Assembly: GCF_001046635.1 (NCBI RefSeq)
Contig: NZ_KQ130455.1
Coordinates: 186,001-250,000, forward strand
Reading direction: 5' to 3'
DNA: 64,000 bases
Origin: Novosphingobium barchaimii LL02
Lineage (GTDB): Bacteria > Pseudomonadota > Alphaproteobacteria > Sphingomonadales > Sphingomonadaceae
Shown: piece after piece, positions 16,690 through 25,897 of the stretch
Position numbering within the stretch: the first letter of the stretch is position 1
Layout: every line of letters starts with the position of its first letter
Notes under the pieces: model-generated
The model's database searches: none
The model's input: the letters and a program-made list of their open reading frames with translations, nothing else
What the model was told of the DNA's origin: nothing
Position numbers and translations under genes: made by a program

Positions 16690-18111
16690 ATGAGCCGATT
16701 GATCGTCATTTCGAACCGGGTCAGCGTACCCAAGGCCGCTGGCGCAGCCGGGGCCCAGGGCGGATTGGCGGTGGCTCTCAATTCCGCGCTACGTGAGCAC
16801 CGGGGCATCTGGTTCGGTTGGTCGGGGCAGGAAACCGCCGAATTCACCGGCCATCTCGATATGCAGCGCAACGACGATGTCACTACGGCCACCATCGATC
16901 TCGAGCCACAGGACATCGACGAGTATTACAACGGCTACGCCAACCGCACACTTTGGCCGCTATTTCACTACCGCATCGACCTGACAGAATACGACCGCAA
17001 CTTTGGCGAGGGCTACGAGCGCGTGAACGAGCGTTTCGCCGCGTCGGTGCTGCCGCTGATCGAGCCGGACGACCTTGTCTGGGTTCACGATTACCACCTG
17101 CTGCCGCTGGGTTCGATCCTGCGCGGGAAGGGCGTGAAGAACCGCATGGGCCTGTTCCTGCACACGCCCTGGCCGCCCACGCGCCTGCTGGCTTCGCTGC
17201 CTTTCCATGAGCGTCTGGTCGCCTCGATGCTGGAATACGACGTGCTGGGTTTCCAGACCACCGAGTGGCTGGAGAGCTTCCTGCATTATGTGCAGAAGGA
17301 AATGGGCCTCAAGGTCAATCTCGACAATTCGATCGACTACAAGGGGCGCAAGGTCGTGGCCCGTGCGTTCCCGATCGGTATCGATTTTGCCGAATTCACC
17401 GAGGCGGCCAAAAGTGATGAGGCCAAGGAAGCCTACAATGTCCTCAAGTCGAGCGTGCGCGGCCGCAAGATCCTGATCGGGGTCGACCGGCTCGACTATT
17501 CCAAGGGCTTGGGGGAGCGTTTCGAGAGCTTCGCCCGCTTCCTTTCCGATCATCCTGAACAGGCCGGCGATGCGGTGCTGCTCCAGATCGCCCCGCCGAG
17601 CCGGGGTGATGTTGCCAGCTACCAGCAGATACGCGAAGACCTGGAGCGCAAGACCGGCCATATCAACGGCGCCCATGCCGATGTGGGTTTCGTGCCGATC
17701 CGCTACGTCAACCGGGGCTATCCCCGCGCGCAGCTTGCCGGGTATTACCGTGCCGCCGAGATCGGCCTGGTCACCCCTTTGCGCGACGGCATGAACCTGG
17801 TGGCCAAGGAATATGTCGCGGCGCAGGACCCCGAGGACCCCGGTGTACTGATTCTCTCGCAGTTCGCGGGCGCGGCGCTGCAGCTCAAGGATGCGCTTCT
17901 GGTGAACCCGCACTCCGTGGAACACGTGGCGGAAACGATCAAGCGTGCGCTCGATATGCCATTGGCCGAGCGCAAGCGTCGCCATGCCAGGTTGCTTGCC
18001 TCGGTCAGGCAGGAGGATGTGATCCATTGGCGCGAACAGTTCGTGAAGGCGCTTGTCGGGAACGAAAAGGAACCCGCCGGTAGCGACCTGTCGCAAAACG
18101 AAGCCGCCTGA
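16690..18111 (+). CDS. otsA: Trehalose-6-phosphate synthase OtsA
   Basis: Transfers glucose from UDP-glucose to glucose 6-phosphate. It is a GT20/GT-B protein of 473 residues with the N-terminal phosphate loop ISNRVSVP and then GGLAVAL, the WVHDYHLLPL motif, the domain hinge GVDRLDYSKGL and the nucleotide-sugar loop TPLRDGMNLVAKEYVAAQ. Start at ATG 16690 gives the usual MSRLIVISNR. It lies 91 bp after the GH15 gene in the same direction and is probably the last gene of the operon. Confidence 0.94.
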   Translation: MSRLIVISNRVSVPKAAGAAGAQGGLAVALNSALREHRGIWFGWSGQETAEFTGHLDMQRNDDVTTATIDLEPQDIDEYYNGYANRTLWPLFHYRIDLTEYDRNFGEGYERVNERFAASVLPLIEPDDLVWVHDYHLLPLGSILRGKGVKNRMGLFLHTPWPPTRLLASLPFHERLVASMLEYDVLGFQTTEWLESFLHYVQKEMGLKVNLDNSIDYKGRKVVARAFPIGIDFAEFTEAAKSDEAKEAYNVLKSSVRGRKILIGVDRLDYSKGLGERFESFARFLSDHPEQAGDAVLLQIAPPSRGDVASYQQIREDLERKTGHINGAHADVGFVPIRYVNRGYPRAQLAGYYRAAEIGLVTPLRDGMNLVAKEYVAAQDPEDPGVLILSQFAGAALQLKDALLVNPHSVEHVAETIKRALDMPLAERKRRHARLLASVRQEDVIHWREQFVKALVGNEKEPAGSDLSQNEAA

Positions 18112-18119
18112 ACAGATTT

Positions 18120-18161
18120 GGACGAACGGGTCTCCCGGTAATTCGGAGGGTCCTTTCGTCC
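18120..18161 (+). terminator. Hairpin after otsA
   Basis: GGACGAA (18120-18126) pairs with TTCGTCC (18155-18161), and TCTCC/GGAGG pairs inside. It begins 9 bp past the otsA stop codon. A weak T-rich tail (ATAAATTT) follows a few bases later. Confidence 0.5.
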
Positions 18162-18170
18162 ATCATAAAT

Positions 18171-18322
18171 TTGACACTCGCCTGAAACCGTTCTGACCTT
18201 TAGGTCGGGTATCAGGAGTGGGTGCGGGGCAGAACCTCGCCGGCTGGGCGAGGTGATGTCCTTAATTCAGCCGACCAAAAAAACAAAAAGAGGACGCCGG
18301 GCAACCGGACGGCTGAAAGACA
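18171..18322 (+). promoter_or_regulatory. Promoter and hairpin leader of the PilZ-like gene
   Basis: A perfect -35 TTGACA stands at 18171-18176; no convincing -10 follows at 17 bp (TGACCT). Further down, CCTCGCC (18235-18241) and GGCGAGG (18247-18253) form a 7-bp hairpin with a 5-nt loop in the presumed leader. An A-rich run containing AAAAAAACAAAAAGAGG precedes the start. Confidence 0.3.
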
Positions 18323-18577
18323 ATGACAATGATCCTGTACGGCGAGTGCGTCAGCGCCCGCGACAAGGCCCACGTGCGTATATGCGAACTGGCGGACGGG
18401 GGCTGCGACCTCGAAACCGATGCTCCGCGCGGCCTGTTCGATGCCGACTTTTCCTTGTGGATCGGGGCGATGGGGCCGTTCGCCGCTACCGCCACGCAAA
18501 GGGGGGCCAGCCGGATCGCGGTGCGCTTCAAGGAGCCGCTGGACGGCAAGATCCTGCGACATTTCAACGCCGGCTAA
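18323..18577 (+). CDS. Small PilZ-like domain protein
   Basis: An 84-residue cytoplasmic protein. The pattern CELADGGCDLET, then FSLWIGAMGPFAAT and IAVRFKEPLDGKIL matches the beta-barrel core of short PilZ domains, in which D-x-S-x-x-G binds cyclic-di-GMP. Here the motif reads LADGGCDL, with Ser replaced by Gly and the N-terminal RxxxR not obvious, so nucleotide binding is doubtful. Two ATG codons two residues apart (18323, 18329) could start it. It stands alone. Confidence 0.55.
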   Translation: MTMILYGECVSARDKAHVRICELADGGCDLETDAPRGLFDADFSLWIGAMGPFAATATQRGASRIAVRFKEPLDGKILRHFNAG

Positions 18578-18615
18578 ACAGACTTGCCGGGCCCGGTTGA
18601 TCCGGCGGGTGGCGG

Positions 18616-18942
18616 TTACTGCGTGCGCGTCTCCGGGGCCGGTGCCGGGGCCGGATCGACCGGAGTAACTGGCTGGCTGACGACATCGTCCTCGGGTGCG
18701 GTTGATTCGGCAGCTGCAGGCCTTGCGGCAGGAGGAGCACCATCGACCAGTTCGGCATCCGGAGCCGATAGCGAGGCCTGCGAGCGAACGGTGTCGTAAG
18801 GCAACATATCGTCGCTGGCCGAACGCGGCAGCAGGTCGCCGCCGGCAGCCGCCTTGGGCTGGTCGTCGGCGCTCTTGTTGCAGCCGCCCAGCAGCAGGGC
18901 CGTGCCGACGGCTGCCAGGATCATCAGGCGCGAAGCAGTCAT
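18616..18942 (-). CDS. Small predicted lipoprotein
   Basis: A 108-residue protein with a lipoprotein signal peptide ([21 protein letters not shown]) and a lipobox Cys near residue 21, followed by a low-complexity Ala/Pro/Asp-rich region with no recognisable domain. Its ATG overlaps the lipB stop codon (ATGA), so it is translated from the lipB transcript. Function unknown. Confidence 0.7.
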   Translation of the reverse strand: MTASRLMILAAVGTALLLGGCNKSADDQPKAAAGGDLLPRSASDDMLPYDTVRSQASLSAPDAELVDGAPPAARPAAAESTAPEDDVVSQPVTPVDPAPAPAPETRTQ

Positions 18943-19625
18943 TCTGCGGTCTCCGAACGGGGGCATGGGCTTTCGAGGGTGGCAAGGAATGCCGGCGCGC
19001 GGGCGATCATCGCCTCGTCCCAGGCGGCAAAATCAACCTCGCGGCCAAGGCGTGCCAGGCTGGTCACCCCGAATTCCTCGATGCCGCATGGAACGATCCC
19101 GGTGAAGTGCGACAGGTCGGGGCGGATATTCACTGAAAAGCCGTGCATCGTCACCCATTTGCGGATGCGCACGCCGATGGCGCCGATCTTCGCCTCGCGG
19201 CTGTCGACGTCGGTGGTCCAGATGCCGATGCGGCCGTCGGCGCGAAAGCTCTCGACTCCGAAATCGCGCAGGGTCTCGATCACCCAGCCTTCGAGGCCGT
19301 GGACGAAGCCGCGCGCGTCGCGGGCACGTTTCTTGAGGTCCAGCAGGACGTAGCCGATACGCTGGCCCGGGCCGTGATAGGTATAGCGTCCGCCGCGCCC
19401 GGCCTCGACCACCTCGAAACGCGGGTCGAGGAGTTCGTCCAGGGCGGCGCTGGTCCCGGCGGTGTAGACCGGCGGATGTTCCAGGAGCCAGATCAGTTCG
19501 CGTGCTTCGCCGGCGGCGATGGCGGCATTGCGCGCGGTCATCTCCTCCAGCGCTTCGCGATAGGGGACCGGCTCGCGCGAGATGCGCAGCTCGATATCAC
19601 CCGGAAGAATTGCGGGAATCGTCAT
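18939..19625 (-). CDS. lipB: Lipoyl(octanoyl) transferase LipB
   Basis: Transfers octanoate from acyl carrier protein to lipoyl domains, the first step of lipoate assembly. The conserved [13 protein letters not shown], the Lys motif [11 protein letters not shown] and the Cys motif FTGIVPCGI, which contribute the catalytic Lys and Cys, are all present. I prefer the ATG at 19625 ([10 protein letters not shown]), since the upstream extension to 19661 is not family-like. lipA is not in the window. Confidence 0.93.
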   Translation of the reverse strand: MTIPAILPGDIELRISREPVPYREALEEMTARNAAIAAGEARELIWLLEHPPVYTAGTSAALDELLDPRFEVVEAGRGGRYTYHGPGQRIGYVLLDLKKRARDARGFVHGLEGWVIETLRDFGVESFRADGRIGIWTTDVDSREAKIGAIGVRIRKWVTMHGFSVNIRPDLSHFTGIVPCGIEEFGVTSLARLGREVDFAAWDEAMIARAPAFLATLESPCPRSETAE

Positions 19626-19715
19626 GGCGCGTTGCGTGGCGTCATTCCCTGCGGTTATCAAGTGCCTTTAGGCGAACCCGGCTCTACACTAGGGCAAAGC
19701 CTTGGTGTGGAGTAA

Positions 19716-20561
19716 GTGATGAAGTTCGACAGCAACCGGGCCTGGGGCGACGCCATGGCCGCCGTTCGCGCCAATCGCGAGGTGCTGCTGGCGCTGGGCG
19801 GCGTGTTCTTCCTGCTGCCCACGCTGCTATCCACGGTGTTCCTGACGGACCTTCAGACGCAGATCATGGAAGCCATGAACAAGCCGCAGGTGATGAACCG
19901 CCTGATGGGCGACAACATGGGCCTGCTTCTGGGCTTCGGCCTGGGCGGTATGCTGGCGCAGATGATCGGCTATCTTTCCGTCACGGCGCTCATCAGCGAC
20001 CGGGGAAGACCGACGGTGGGCGAATCGATCGGGGCCGGTCTGCGCGCGCTGCCGTCACTGTTTGCAGTGGGCGTCGTCGGCTTCGTTGGCACGATGCTGG
20101 CGACAGTGGCGTTCTCGATGGTGCTGGTGGGACTGTTCACGCTGGCCGGCGCGGCCAGCGCGGGTTCGATCCTGGCGGTTGTCCTGGTCCTGCTGGCGCT
20201 GACATATGCGTCTGTGAAATTCTCGCTGGTGGTCCCGGTGATCGTCAACGAGGGAGCCGGCAATCCAATCGCGGCGATGGCGCGTTCATGGCGCCTGACC
20301 CGCGGCAACAGTCTGCGTCTCTTCGGGTTCTATACGCTGCTCATGGTGGGCTATCTCGCGCTTGCGCTGATCTCGACGTTCGTTCTGGTCGGGCCGGTGA
20401 TGCTGGTGCTGGGCCAGGGAAATATCGCCGTGCTGGTGATGGGAGTGGTTTCCGGCGCAATCGGTGCGGCGGCAAGCATCGTTCTTGCTGCGGTGCTCAG
20501 CCAGACACACCGCCAACTGGCGGGCCCTTCGGCCGACATGGTCGCGAGTACTTTCGAATAG
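19716..20561 (+). CDS. Polytopic membrane protein of unknown function
   Basis: A 281-residue protein with about six membrane segments, loosely like the membrane domain of glycerophosphodiester phosphodiesterases and the DUF975-like integral membrane proteins common in sphingomonads. An amphipathic stretch GNPIAAMARSWRLTRGN sits between the third and fourth helices, a feature shared with those families. No catalytic residues are visible. It starts at GTG 19716 or ATG 19719 after GGAG, and is followed by a strong terminator. Confidence 0.6.
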   Translation: MMKFDSNRAWGDAMAAVRANREVLLALGGVFFLLPTLLSTVFLTDLQTQIMEAMNKPQVMNRLMGDNMGLLLGFGLGGMLAQMIGYLSVTALISDRGRPTVGESIGAGLRALPSLFAVGVVGFVGTMLATVAFSMVLVGLFTLAGAASAGSILAVVLVLLALTYASVKFSLVVPVIVNEGAGNPIAAMARSWRLTRGNSLRLFGFYTLLMVGYLALALISTFVLVGPVMLVLGQGNIAVLVMGVVSGAIGAAASIVLAAVLSQTHRQLAGPSADMVASTFE

Positions 20562-20576
20562 CCGGCGGATAAGGCG

Positions 20577-20626
20577 AACGAAAAAGGCCGCCCGCTCGAA
20601 TTGACGAGCGGGCGGCCTTTTTCGTT
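20577..20626. terminator. Strong bidirectional terminator
   Basis: A perfect 22-bp stem with a 6-nt loop (AATTGA). The arms end in an A-run on one side and a T-run on the other, so it can terminate the membrane-protein gene on the plus strand and the methyltransferase gene on the minus strand. Confidence 0.92.
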
Positions 20627-20654
20627 TCAGGTGGCAAAAGCCGAGGGCGAGGCC

Positions 20655-21293
20655 TCAGCCTTCGTCTTCGTCCTTCCAGCCCCACCACATGAAGCAGGGC
20701 GGCACGTTGATCGGCTCGATCGCGTCGTCGATGCGCTTGAAGTGCTTGGCCATGTAGCTTCTGGCCTTGGGGCGGAACTGGTAGACCAGGAACGCGCCGC
20801 CCTTGCGGATGACGCGGTAGGTGGCGGCGGCGATGGCGGGGGCCACGCCGTCGGGCAGGGTCGAAAAGGGCAGGCCTGACAATACGTAGTCCGCCTTTTC
20901 ATGCCCATGCGCCCGCACGATTTCCTCGACGTCCGCTGCCGAGCCGAGCACCGCGACGAAGCGGCTGTCGCGGATCGTGCTGCGCAGGTAGTCGATGAAA
21001 AGCGGGTTGGTGTCGATCACCAGCATCATGCCGTCGCGCGGCAGCTTGTCGAGCACCGGCTGGCAGAAGGTGCCAACGCCCGGTCCATACTCGACGAACA
21101 GCTTGCAGCTTGGCCAGTCGACCTTCGACAACATGCGGTTGATCGTGAATCGCGAGGACGGGATGATCGAGCCGACCATCACCGGATTGCGCAGGAAACC
21201 TTCGAGGAACACGCCCCATGGCCCCATGCCTTGCTTGATCTTGCGTTTGATTCGCTGGGGCAGCGCCTCTCGGGCAAGCTCTGTACTGGTCAT
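20655..21293 (-). CDS. SAM-dependent methyltransferase, phospholipid N-methyltransferase-like
   Basis: A 212-residue class I methyltransferase. Motif I is FVEYGPGVGTF, and a later LSGLPFSTLPDG corresponds to the active-site loop that resembles rRNA adenine dimethylases and Sinorhizobium-type PmtA. The N-terminus FLEGFLRNPVMVGSIIPSS is typical of these lipid methyltransferases. It probably methylates an aminolipid such as phosphatidylethanolamine or ornithine lipid; which one cannot be told. Confidence 0.72.
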   Translation of the reverse strand: MTSTELAREALPQRIKRKIKQGMGPWGVFLEGFLRNPVMVGSIIPSSRFTINRMLSKVDWPSCKLFVEYGPGVGTFCQPVLDKLPRDGMMLVIDTNPLFIDYLRSTIRDSRFVAVLGSAADVEEIVRAHGHEKADYVLSGLPFSTLPDGVAPAIAAATYRVIRKGGAFLVYQFRPKARSYMAKHFKRIDDAIEPINVPPCFMWWGWKDEDEG

Positions 21294-21411
21294 GCTGAGG
21301 TAAGCTCTCGCAAGGTTATGATGTCATGAATGTGCCATGCGGTGGCAGATTGTCCGCGTCATTGCAAGGCGATGGGGCCTGTGGATGAGACGGGACGATG
21401 GGAAAAATGCC

Positions 21412-21756
21412 TCAGAGAATCTCTTGGACAAGGTCCTGGGGGCGGCACAGGCGCACTCCCTTGCCGGTTTCCACCAGGGGGCGTTCGATCAGGGCGGGCT
21501 GGGCAGCCATGGCTTCCAGCACGGTCTCGTCGTCGGCATCGGGCAGGCCGCGCTCGGCGGCATCGGTGCCGCGCAGGCGCAGGCCCTGCTGCGGTGTGAT
21601 GCCGGCATCGCGGTAGAGCTGGCCCAGCTTTTCGGCGCTCGGCGGGGTCTTGAGATATTCGACCACGGTGACGTCGACGCCCGGCGTTTCGCTGAGAATC
21701 GCCAGCGTCTTGCGCGAGGTGCCGCAGGCGGGGTTGTGCCAGATGGTGGCGTTCAT
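21412..21756 (-). CDS. arsC: ArsC/Spx-family arsenate reductase (glutaredoxin type)
   Basis: A 114-residue thioredoxin-fold protein. The start MNATIWHNPACGTSRKTL places the catalytic Cys at residue 11 with the downstream Arg, as in E. coli plasmid ArsC. It has GGAGTA eight bases before the ATG. There is no arsR, arsB or acr3 nearby, so a role in arsenate resistance is not supported by context; solitary YfgD-like members of this family are common. Confidence 0.85.
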   Translation of the reverse strand: MNATIWHNPACGTSRKTLAILSETPGVDVTVVEYLKTPPSAEKLGQLYRDAGITPQQGLRLRGTDAAERGLPDADDETVLEAMAAQPALIERPLVETGKGVRLCRPQDLVQEIL

Positions 21757-21767
21757 GAGGGTACTCC

Positions 21768-22301
21768 TTAGGGTTTCAGGGCGGGAACCGCGCGGGCCGC
21801 ATCCTCGGGCGCGATGCCGGGGGCGGGCGCGGCGCTGATCGTGTCCTCGCGGCGGGTTACGGCGGCGGCGCGCTGCACCGCGCCCAGCAGCCGGGGATAG
21901 ACGCCGCAGCGGCACAGGTTGGGGATCGCGGCCTTGATCTCGGCTTCGCTGGGGCTGGCGTTGTGGGCAAGCAGCGCCGCCGCGCTCATGACGATGCCCG
22001 GCGTGCAGAACCCGCACTGGATGGCCTGCTCCGCCACCATCGCCTGCTGCACAGGGTGCGAGCGATCGTGCGAAAGGCCCTCGATCGTGACCACGAAACG
22101 GCCCTCGCATTCGGCCAGGGTGATGAGGCAGGCGCGCAGGGCCGCGCCGTCGACCATGACGGTGCAGGCGCCGCAATCGCCCACGCCGCAGCCGTACTTG
22201 GTGCCGGTAAGATTGGCGCCGTCACGCAGCGCCCAGAGCAGCGGCGTGCGCGGGTCCATCGCGAATTCGACCGGGCGGTCGTTCACGGTAAGCCGGGTCA
22301 T
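21768..22301 (-). CDS. [2Fe-2S] small subunit of a xanthine-oxidase-type molybdenum hydroxylase, orphan
   Basis: Electron-transfer subunit with two [2Fe-2S] clusters: a plant-type ferredoxin domain with CGVGDCGAC (about 40) and a helical domain with CGFCTPG (about 98) and LCRCGVY (about 130). The 177-residue length is typical of IorA/CoxS-like subunits of isoquinoline or aldehyde oxidoreductases. The large molybdopterin-binding subunit that normally lies next to it is missing on both sides. arsC follows after 11 bp. Confidence 0.9.
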   Translation of the reverse strand: MTRLTVNDRPVEFAMDPRTPLLWALRDGANLTGTKYGCGVGDCGACTVMVDGAALRACLITLAECEGRFVVTIEGLSHDRSHPVQQAMVAEQAIQCGFCTPGIVMSAAALLAHNASPSEAEIKAAIPNLCRCGVYPRLLGAVQRAAAVTRREDTISAAPAPGIAPEDAARAVPALKP

Positions 22302-22347
22302 GGTGCGGTGGCCTTGCGCATGTCTGGCGGGTGCCCCAGCCGAGGCT

Positions 22348-24381
22348 TCAGCGCAAGCCTACCTTGATCCCCGCCCACAGCGTGCGCGGCGCGCCAAGGT
22401 CGATCGAGCCGCCCTGATTGCGGGTCACGATCGTCTCATTGGTCAGGTTTTCACCGCGCAGCACCAGCAAGACGAACCGGGTGACGGGCACCTGCGCGAA
22501 CAGGTCGAGCGTGGTCGCGGCGGGCAGCACGTCGGTTTCGAGGTCATCCTCGAACTGGGCGCCGGTGCGGCGCACGGTGGCGGCAAGGCGCCAGCCATCG
22601 CGCGGCGCCCATGACGCGGTGCCGCTGGCGGCCAGCTTGGGCACCTGCGCCGGGCGCAGGCCGTTCAGCGCGACTTGTGTTCCGCTCGCCTCGACCTTGG
22701 CGTCGGTCCACGAAAGCGAGCCGGAAAGGTCGACGCTTCCCAGCTTGAGGTCGGCGCTGGCCTCCACCCCGCGCGCGCGGATGGCGTCGACGTTCTGGCG
22801 CTCGCGAATCGTGGAACTGAGGGTGACGTTGGCGACGGCATCCTTCAGGCGGTTGTCGAAGGCAGTGACCGAGACGGACAGGGCTTCGGACGGGTGGAAG
22901 TCCACGCCCGCCTCATAGCCGCGCAGGCGCTCGGGCTTGAGGTCGGCATTGGCCTGCGTGGTCACCGGGAACACCACGAAGGGCCGGTACAGCTCGTTTA
23001 GGGTCGGCAGGCGCAGGCCCGAATAGGCGGCGGCGCGCAGGGACAGGGCGGGCGCGATGTTCCACACGATCCCGCCGCGCGCATTGCCGCTCCACCCGTC
23101 GCGGTCGGCGAAGCGGGTGTCGCTGTTGACCGCGCCGCTGGCGCTGAGTTCGCGGTAGAAACCGTCGCGGATGGTCCAGCGGTCGGCCCGCGCGCCGGCG
23201 GTGACCACGAACTGGCCCAGCGTCCAGTCATCCTCGACGTAGAGGCCAAGGTCCGACTGCTTGCCGCCCGCGCGGCGAAACGCGGTGGCAAGGCCGGTGA
23301 CGGCGCTATAAGGCAGCTCGACGAGGTGCCCGCTCGACACCTTGAGGTCGGCGCCCAGCCGCAGGACGTGGGCCTCGCCCACCGGCGGGCGCAGTTCGGC
23401 CTTGCCGCCCACCGCCAGCGTCGGTGTCTTCTTCTGGTCGAGCGTCTTTTTATAGCTGGTCGAGCTGATGACGATGTTGGAGAAATCCTGCGCCTGAACG
23501 AAGCCCAGCACGTCGAACTGCCAATCTCCCCGGCCCACGAAGCGCAGCGATCCCTGTTGGCCCGACGAGGTCGAATCGGCGCCCTTGAAGCGCAGCGTGC
23601 GTTGGTCATCGTAGACGAGGCCCGATGCCTGCACTTCGACCGTGTCGCTCAGCGGCGCGACCGCGCGCAGCGAGCCGGACAGGCTTTCATACGCGGCGCG
23701 GGCGGATGCGGCGACGCGCTGGTCCTTGGGCGTGGTCCAGAAGCCCTGGCCCCGGTCCCACTGCACAGAGGCGACGACGAAGCCTTCGCCAAGGCGGGGG
23801 GCGAGGGTGAGCGCGCCTTGCGTTTCGCCCCGGTCGTCGACCAGAGCGGAGCCCTGGATCGGGCCGATCTGGTCCGGGCCGGCGCTTTCCATCTCGATCG
23901 TGCCGGAAACCGCGCCGGCGCCGAAAGCGCCCATGCCGCCGCCGCGCGTCACCCGGACCGAGCCGAGCCGGTCAGGGGCCAGCGCGCTGAGCGGAATATA
24001 GCCGAAGAAAGGATTGGCCACCGGCACGCCGTCGAGCAGCACTTGCGCCCGGCTGGAGGCATTGCCGCCCAGCGCGCGTAGGGTGACGCCCTGGTTGGAC
24101 GGGTTCGACGCTCGGCTGTCGGCGCGGCGGAATTGCTGGAACCCCGCGACCGAGGCCAGCACATCCTCGATCCGGCCAGAGGCGCTGGAAGCGAGCTTGT
24201 CGCGCGCGATGGTCTGCACGTCGTAGGCCGGGGTAGCCGGCCCTTCGCGCAGGCCCCGGCCGGTCACCACGATGGGGCCTTTCGGATCGCCCGCATCGTC
24301 CTCGGCGCGGGCCGGGGCGGCGGCAAGGAGAGAGACCAGGGTGAGGAGGGGCATGGCCGCCAGGCGCCGGTTTGAAATCAT
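22348..24381 (-). CDS. TonB-dependent outer-membrane receptor
   Basis: A 677-residue outer-membrane transporter. It has a signal peptide (MISNRRLAAMPLLTLVSLLAA, cleavage near ARA-EDD), a TonB-box-like PIVVTG just after it, a plug domain (about 55-165) with LRALGGNASSRAQVLLDGVP, and a C-terminal barrel ending in an aromatic-poor LWAGIKVGLR. The preferred start is ATG 24381. The substrate is unknown; I looked for a cobalamin riboswitch upstream and saw none. Confidence 0.88.
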   Translation of the reverse strand: MISNRRLAAMPLLTLVSLLAAAPARAEDDAGDPKGPIVVTGRGLREGPATPAYDVQTIARDKLASSASGRIEDVLASVAGFQQFRRADSRASNPSNQGVTLRALGGNASSRAQVLLDGVPVANPFFGYIPLSALAPDRLGSVRVTRGGGMGAFGAGAVSGTIEMESAGPDQIGPIQGSALVDDRGETQGALTLAPRLGEGFVVASVQWDRGQGFWTTPKDQRVAASARAAYESLSGSLRAVAPLSDTVEVQASGLVYDDQRTLRFKGADSTSSGQQGSLRFVGRGDWQFDVLGFVQAQDFSNIVISSTSYKKTLDQKKTPTLAVGGKAELRPPVGEAHVLRLGADLKVSSGHLVELPYSAVTGLATAFRRAGGKQSDLGLYVEDDWTLGQFVVTAGARADRWTIRDGFYRELSASGAVNSDTRFADRDGWSGNARGGIVWNIAPALSLRAAAYSGLRLPTLNELYRPFVVFPVTTQANADLKPERLRGYEAGVDFHPSEALSVSVTAFDNRLKDAVANVTLSSTIRERQNVDAIRARGVEASADLKLGSVDLSGSLSWTDAKVEASGTQVALNGLRPAQVPKLAASGTASWAPRDGWRLAATVRRTGAQFEDDLETDVLPAATTLDLFAQVPVTRFVLLVLRGENLTNETIVTRNQGGSIDLGAPRTLWAGIKVGLR

Positions 24382-24499
24382 GGCGCCCGTCTTTAGGCCA
24401 ACCCCTGCCGCTGGCAAGGCGCGGCGGGCGCTGGTGGTGAGCTGCCCTTGCCCGCCCCCACCGCTCATGCCGAGCGGTTTGGGCGGGCCGATTTTGGTG

Positions 24500-25195
24500 T
24501 TACTCCGCCGCGCCGATCTCCAGCGCCACGGGCGCGAGGCCGTCGATGGTGCCTTTCAGCACGTCGCCCGGGGAAACCGGGCCCACGCCTGCCGGGGTGC
24601 CGGTGTAGATCAGGTCGCCGGGTTCCAGGTGGTAGAGGCGCGAAAGGTCGGCGATTAGTTCGGGGACCGACCAGATCATGTCGGACAGGGTGCCGTCCTG
24701 CTTGATGACACCGTTCTGGGCGAGGGTAATGCGTTGGTCGGCAACCGCGCCGAACTGGCCTGCGGGGGTGATCGGCGCGATAACCGCGCCGTTCTCGAAG
24801 TCCTTGCCCGTGTCCCAGGGGTAGCCCTTGGCCTTGGCGGCGTTCTGCAGGTCGCGCCGGGTCATGTCGAGGCCGCAGGCGTAGCCGTAGACCGCCGCCA
24901 TCGCATCTTCGGCAGCGACGCGGAAGGCCGGTGCGCCGATGGCGATCACCAGTTCCATCTCGTAATGGCAGTTCGCGGTGCCGGGCGGATAGGGAATGGT
25001 CTCGCCCGAAAGGCACAGCGCGGCGGGGGCCTTGTTGAACCAGATCGGCGCCTCGCGGTCGACCGCATTGCCCAGTTCCAGCGCGTGGGCGGCGTAATTG
25101 CGCCCCACGCAGAAGATCCGGCGCACGGGATAGCGGCCCTCGGTGCCAAGCACGGGAACAGTGGGAACGGCGGGCAGGTCGAACAGCAGTGTCAC
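24500..25195 (-). CDS. Fumarylacetoacetate hydrolase family protein
   Basis: A 231-residue FAH-fold enzyme of the FAHD1/acylpyruvase type, which cleaves acylpyruvates, decarboxylates oxaloacetate or acts on fumarylpyruvate. The opening GRNYAAHALELGN and the metal ligands in YEMELVIAIG and GLDMTRRDLQ are present, as is the C-terminal GDLIYTGTPAGVGP motif. There are no aromatic degradation genes beside it, so the physiological substrate is open. Confidence 0.87.
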   Translation of the reverse strand: MTLLFDLPAVPTVPVLGTEGRYPVRRIFCVGRNYAAHALELGNAVDREAPIWFNKAPAALCLSGETIPYPPGTANCHYEMELVIAIGAPAFRVAAEDAMAAVYGYACGLDMTRRDLQNAAKAKGYPWDTGKDFENGAVIAPITPAGQFGAVADQRITLAQNGVIKQDGTLSDMIWSVPELIADLSRLYHLEPGDLIYTGTPAGVGPVSPGDVLKGTIDGLAPVALEIGAAE

Positions 25196-25294
25196 GGCGG
25201 AAGGTCTCCTTTGGCGCAGGACATAAGGCTGCCCCGTCGCATCGTCAAAGCGGACTCTCTCGTTGGGCTTGCGGTGCTGTGCGCCTTGCCTAGA

Positions 25295-25864
25295 ATGCGG
25301 GGCGTGACAGTGGAACAGTACCTATCGGGGCGCATCCTGCTTGCCATGCCCGGCATGTTCGATCCGCGATTCGAACGCTCGGTCAATGTGATGTGCGTCC
25401 ACGACGAGAACGGCGCGCTGGGCATCGGCATTGGCCATGTCCGTCAGGGCGTGCGTTTCCACGACGTCCTGGAGGAACTGGACATCGACCCCGGCGTCTC
25501 GCCCAACCGCGAGGTCATGAACGGCGGGCCGGTGGAGCCGGGACGCGGGTTCATCCTCCATTCCACCGACTGGGGCGGGGCTGATACCATTGCGGTGGAG
25601 GGATTGTGCGCGCTGTCCGCCTCGATGGACGTGCTGCGCGCGATCGCCGAGGGGCAGGGACCATCGCAGTGGATCATGGCCCTGGGCTATGCGGGCTGGG
25701 GCGCCGGGCAGCTGGAAGCCGAAATGCGCCACCACGGTTGGTACGCCGCCGACGGCCACCGTGAAGTCCTGTTCCAGACCCCGCCCGAAGGCCGCTGGAT
25801 GGCGACATGGCGGGCGGAAGGGATCGACCCGGCGCTGCTTTCGAACGAGACCGGCCGGGCTTGA
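25295..25864 (+). CDS. YqgE/AlgH family protein
   Basis: A 189-residue member of UPF0301. Hallmarks are LAMPGMFDPRFERSVNVMC near the N-terminus, VMNGGPVEPGRGFILH in the middle, and ALGYAGWGAGQLEAE. The biochemical role of the family is unresolved. It starts at ATG 25295 or GTG 25304. It is divergent from the FAH-family gene and convergent with the hem operon. Confidence 0.88.
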   Translation: MRGVTVEQYLSGRILLAMPGMFDPRFERSVNVMCVHDENGALGIGIGHVRQGVRFHDVLEELDIDPGVSPNREVMNGGPVEPGRGFILHSTDWGGADTIAVEGLCALSASMDVLRAIAEGQGPSQWIMALGYAGWGAGQLEAEMRHHGWYAADGHREVLFQTPPEGRWMATWRAEGIDPALLSNETGRA

Positions 25865-25897
25865 GTCTGCCGGCCCCGGGGGAGGGCCGGGCGCCTG

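Noticed and set aside
24382-24480. Cobalamin riboswitch before the TonB receptor
   Set aside because: No B12-box-like sequence or suitable structure seen; the leader is short.
24734-25294. Extension of yqgE by about 187 codons upstream
   Set aside because: The extension is antisense to the FAH-family gene; YqgE homologs start near 25295.
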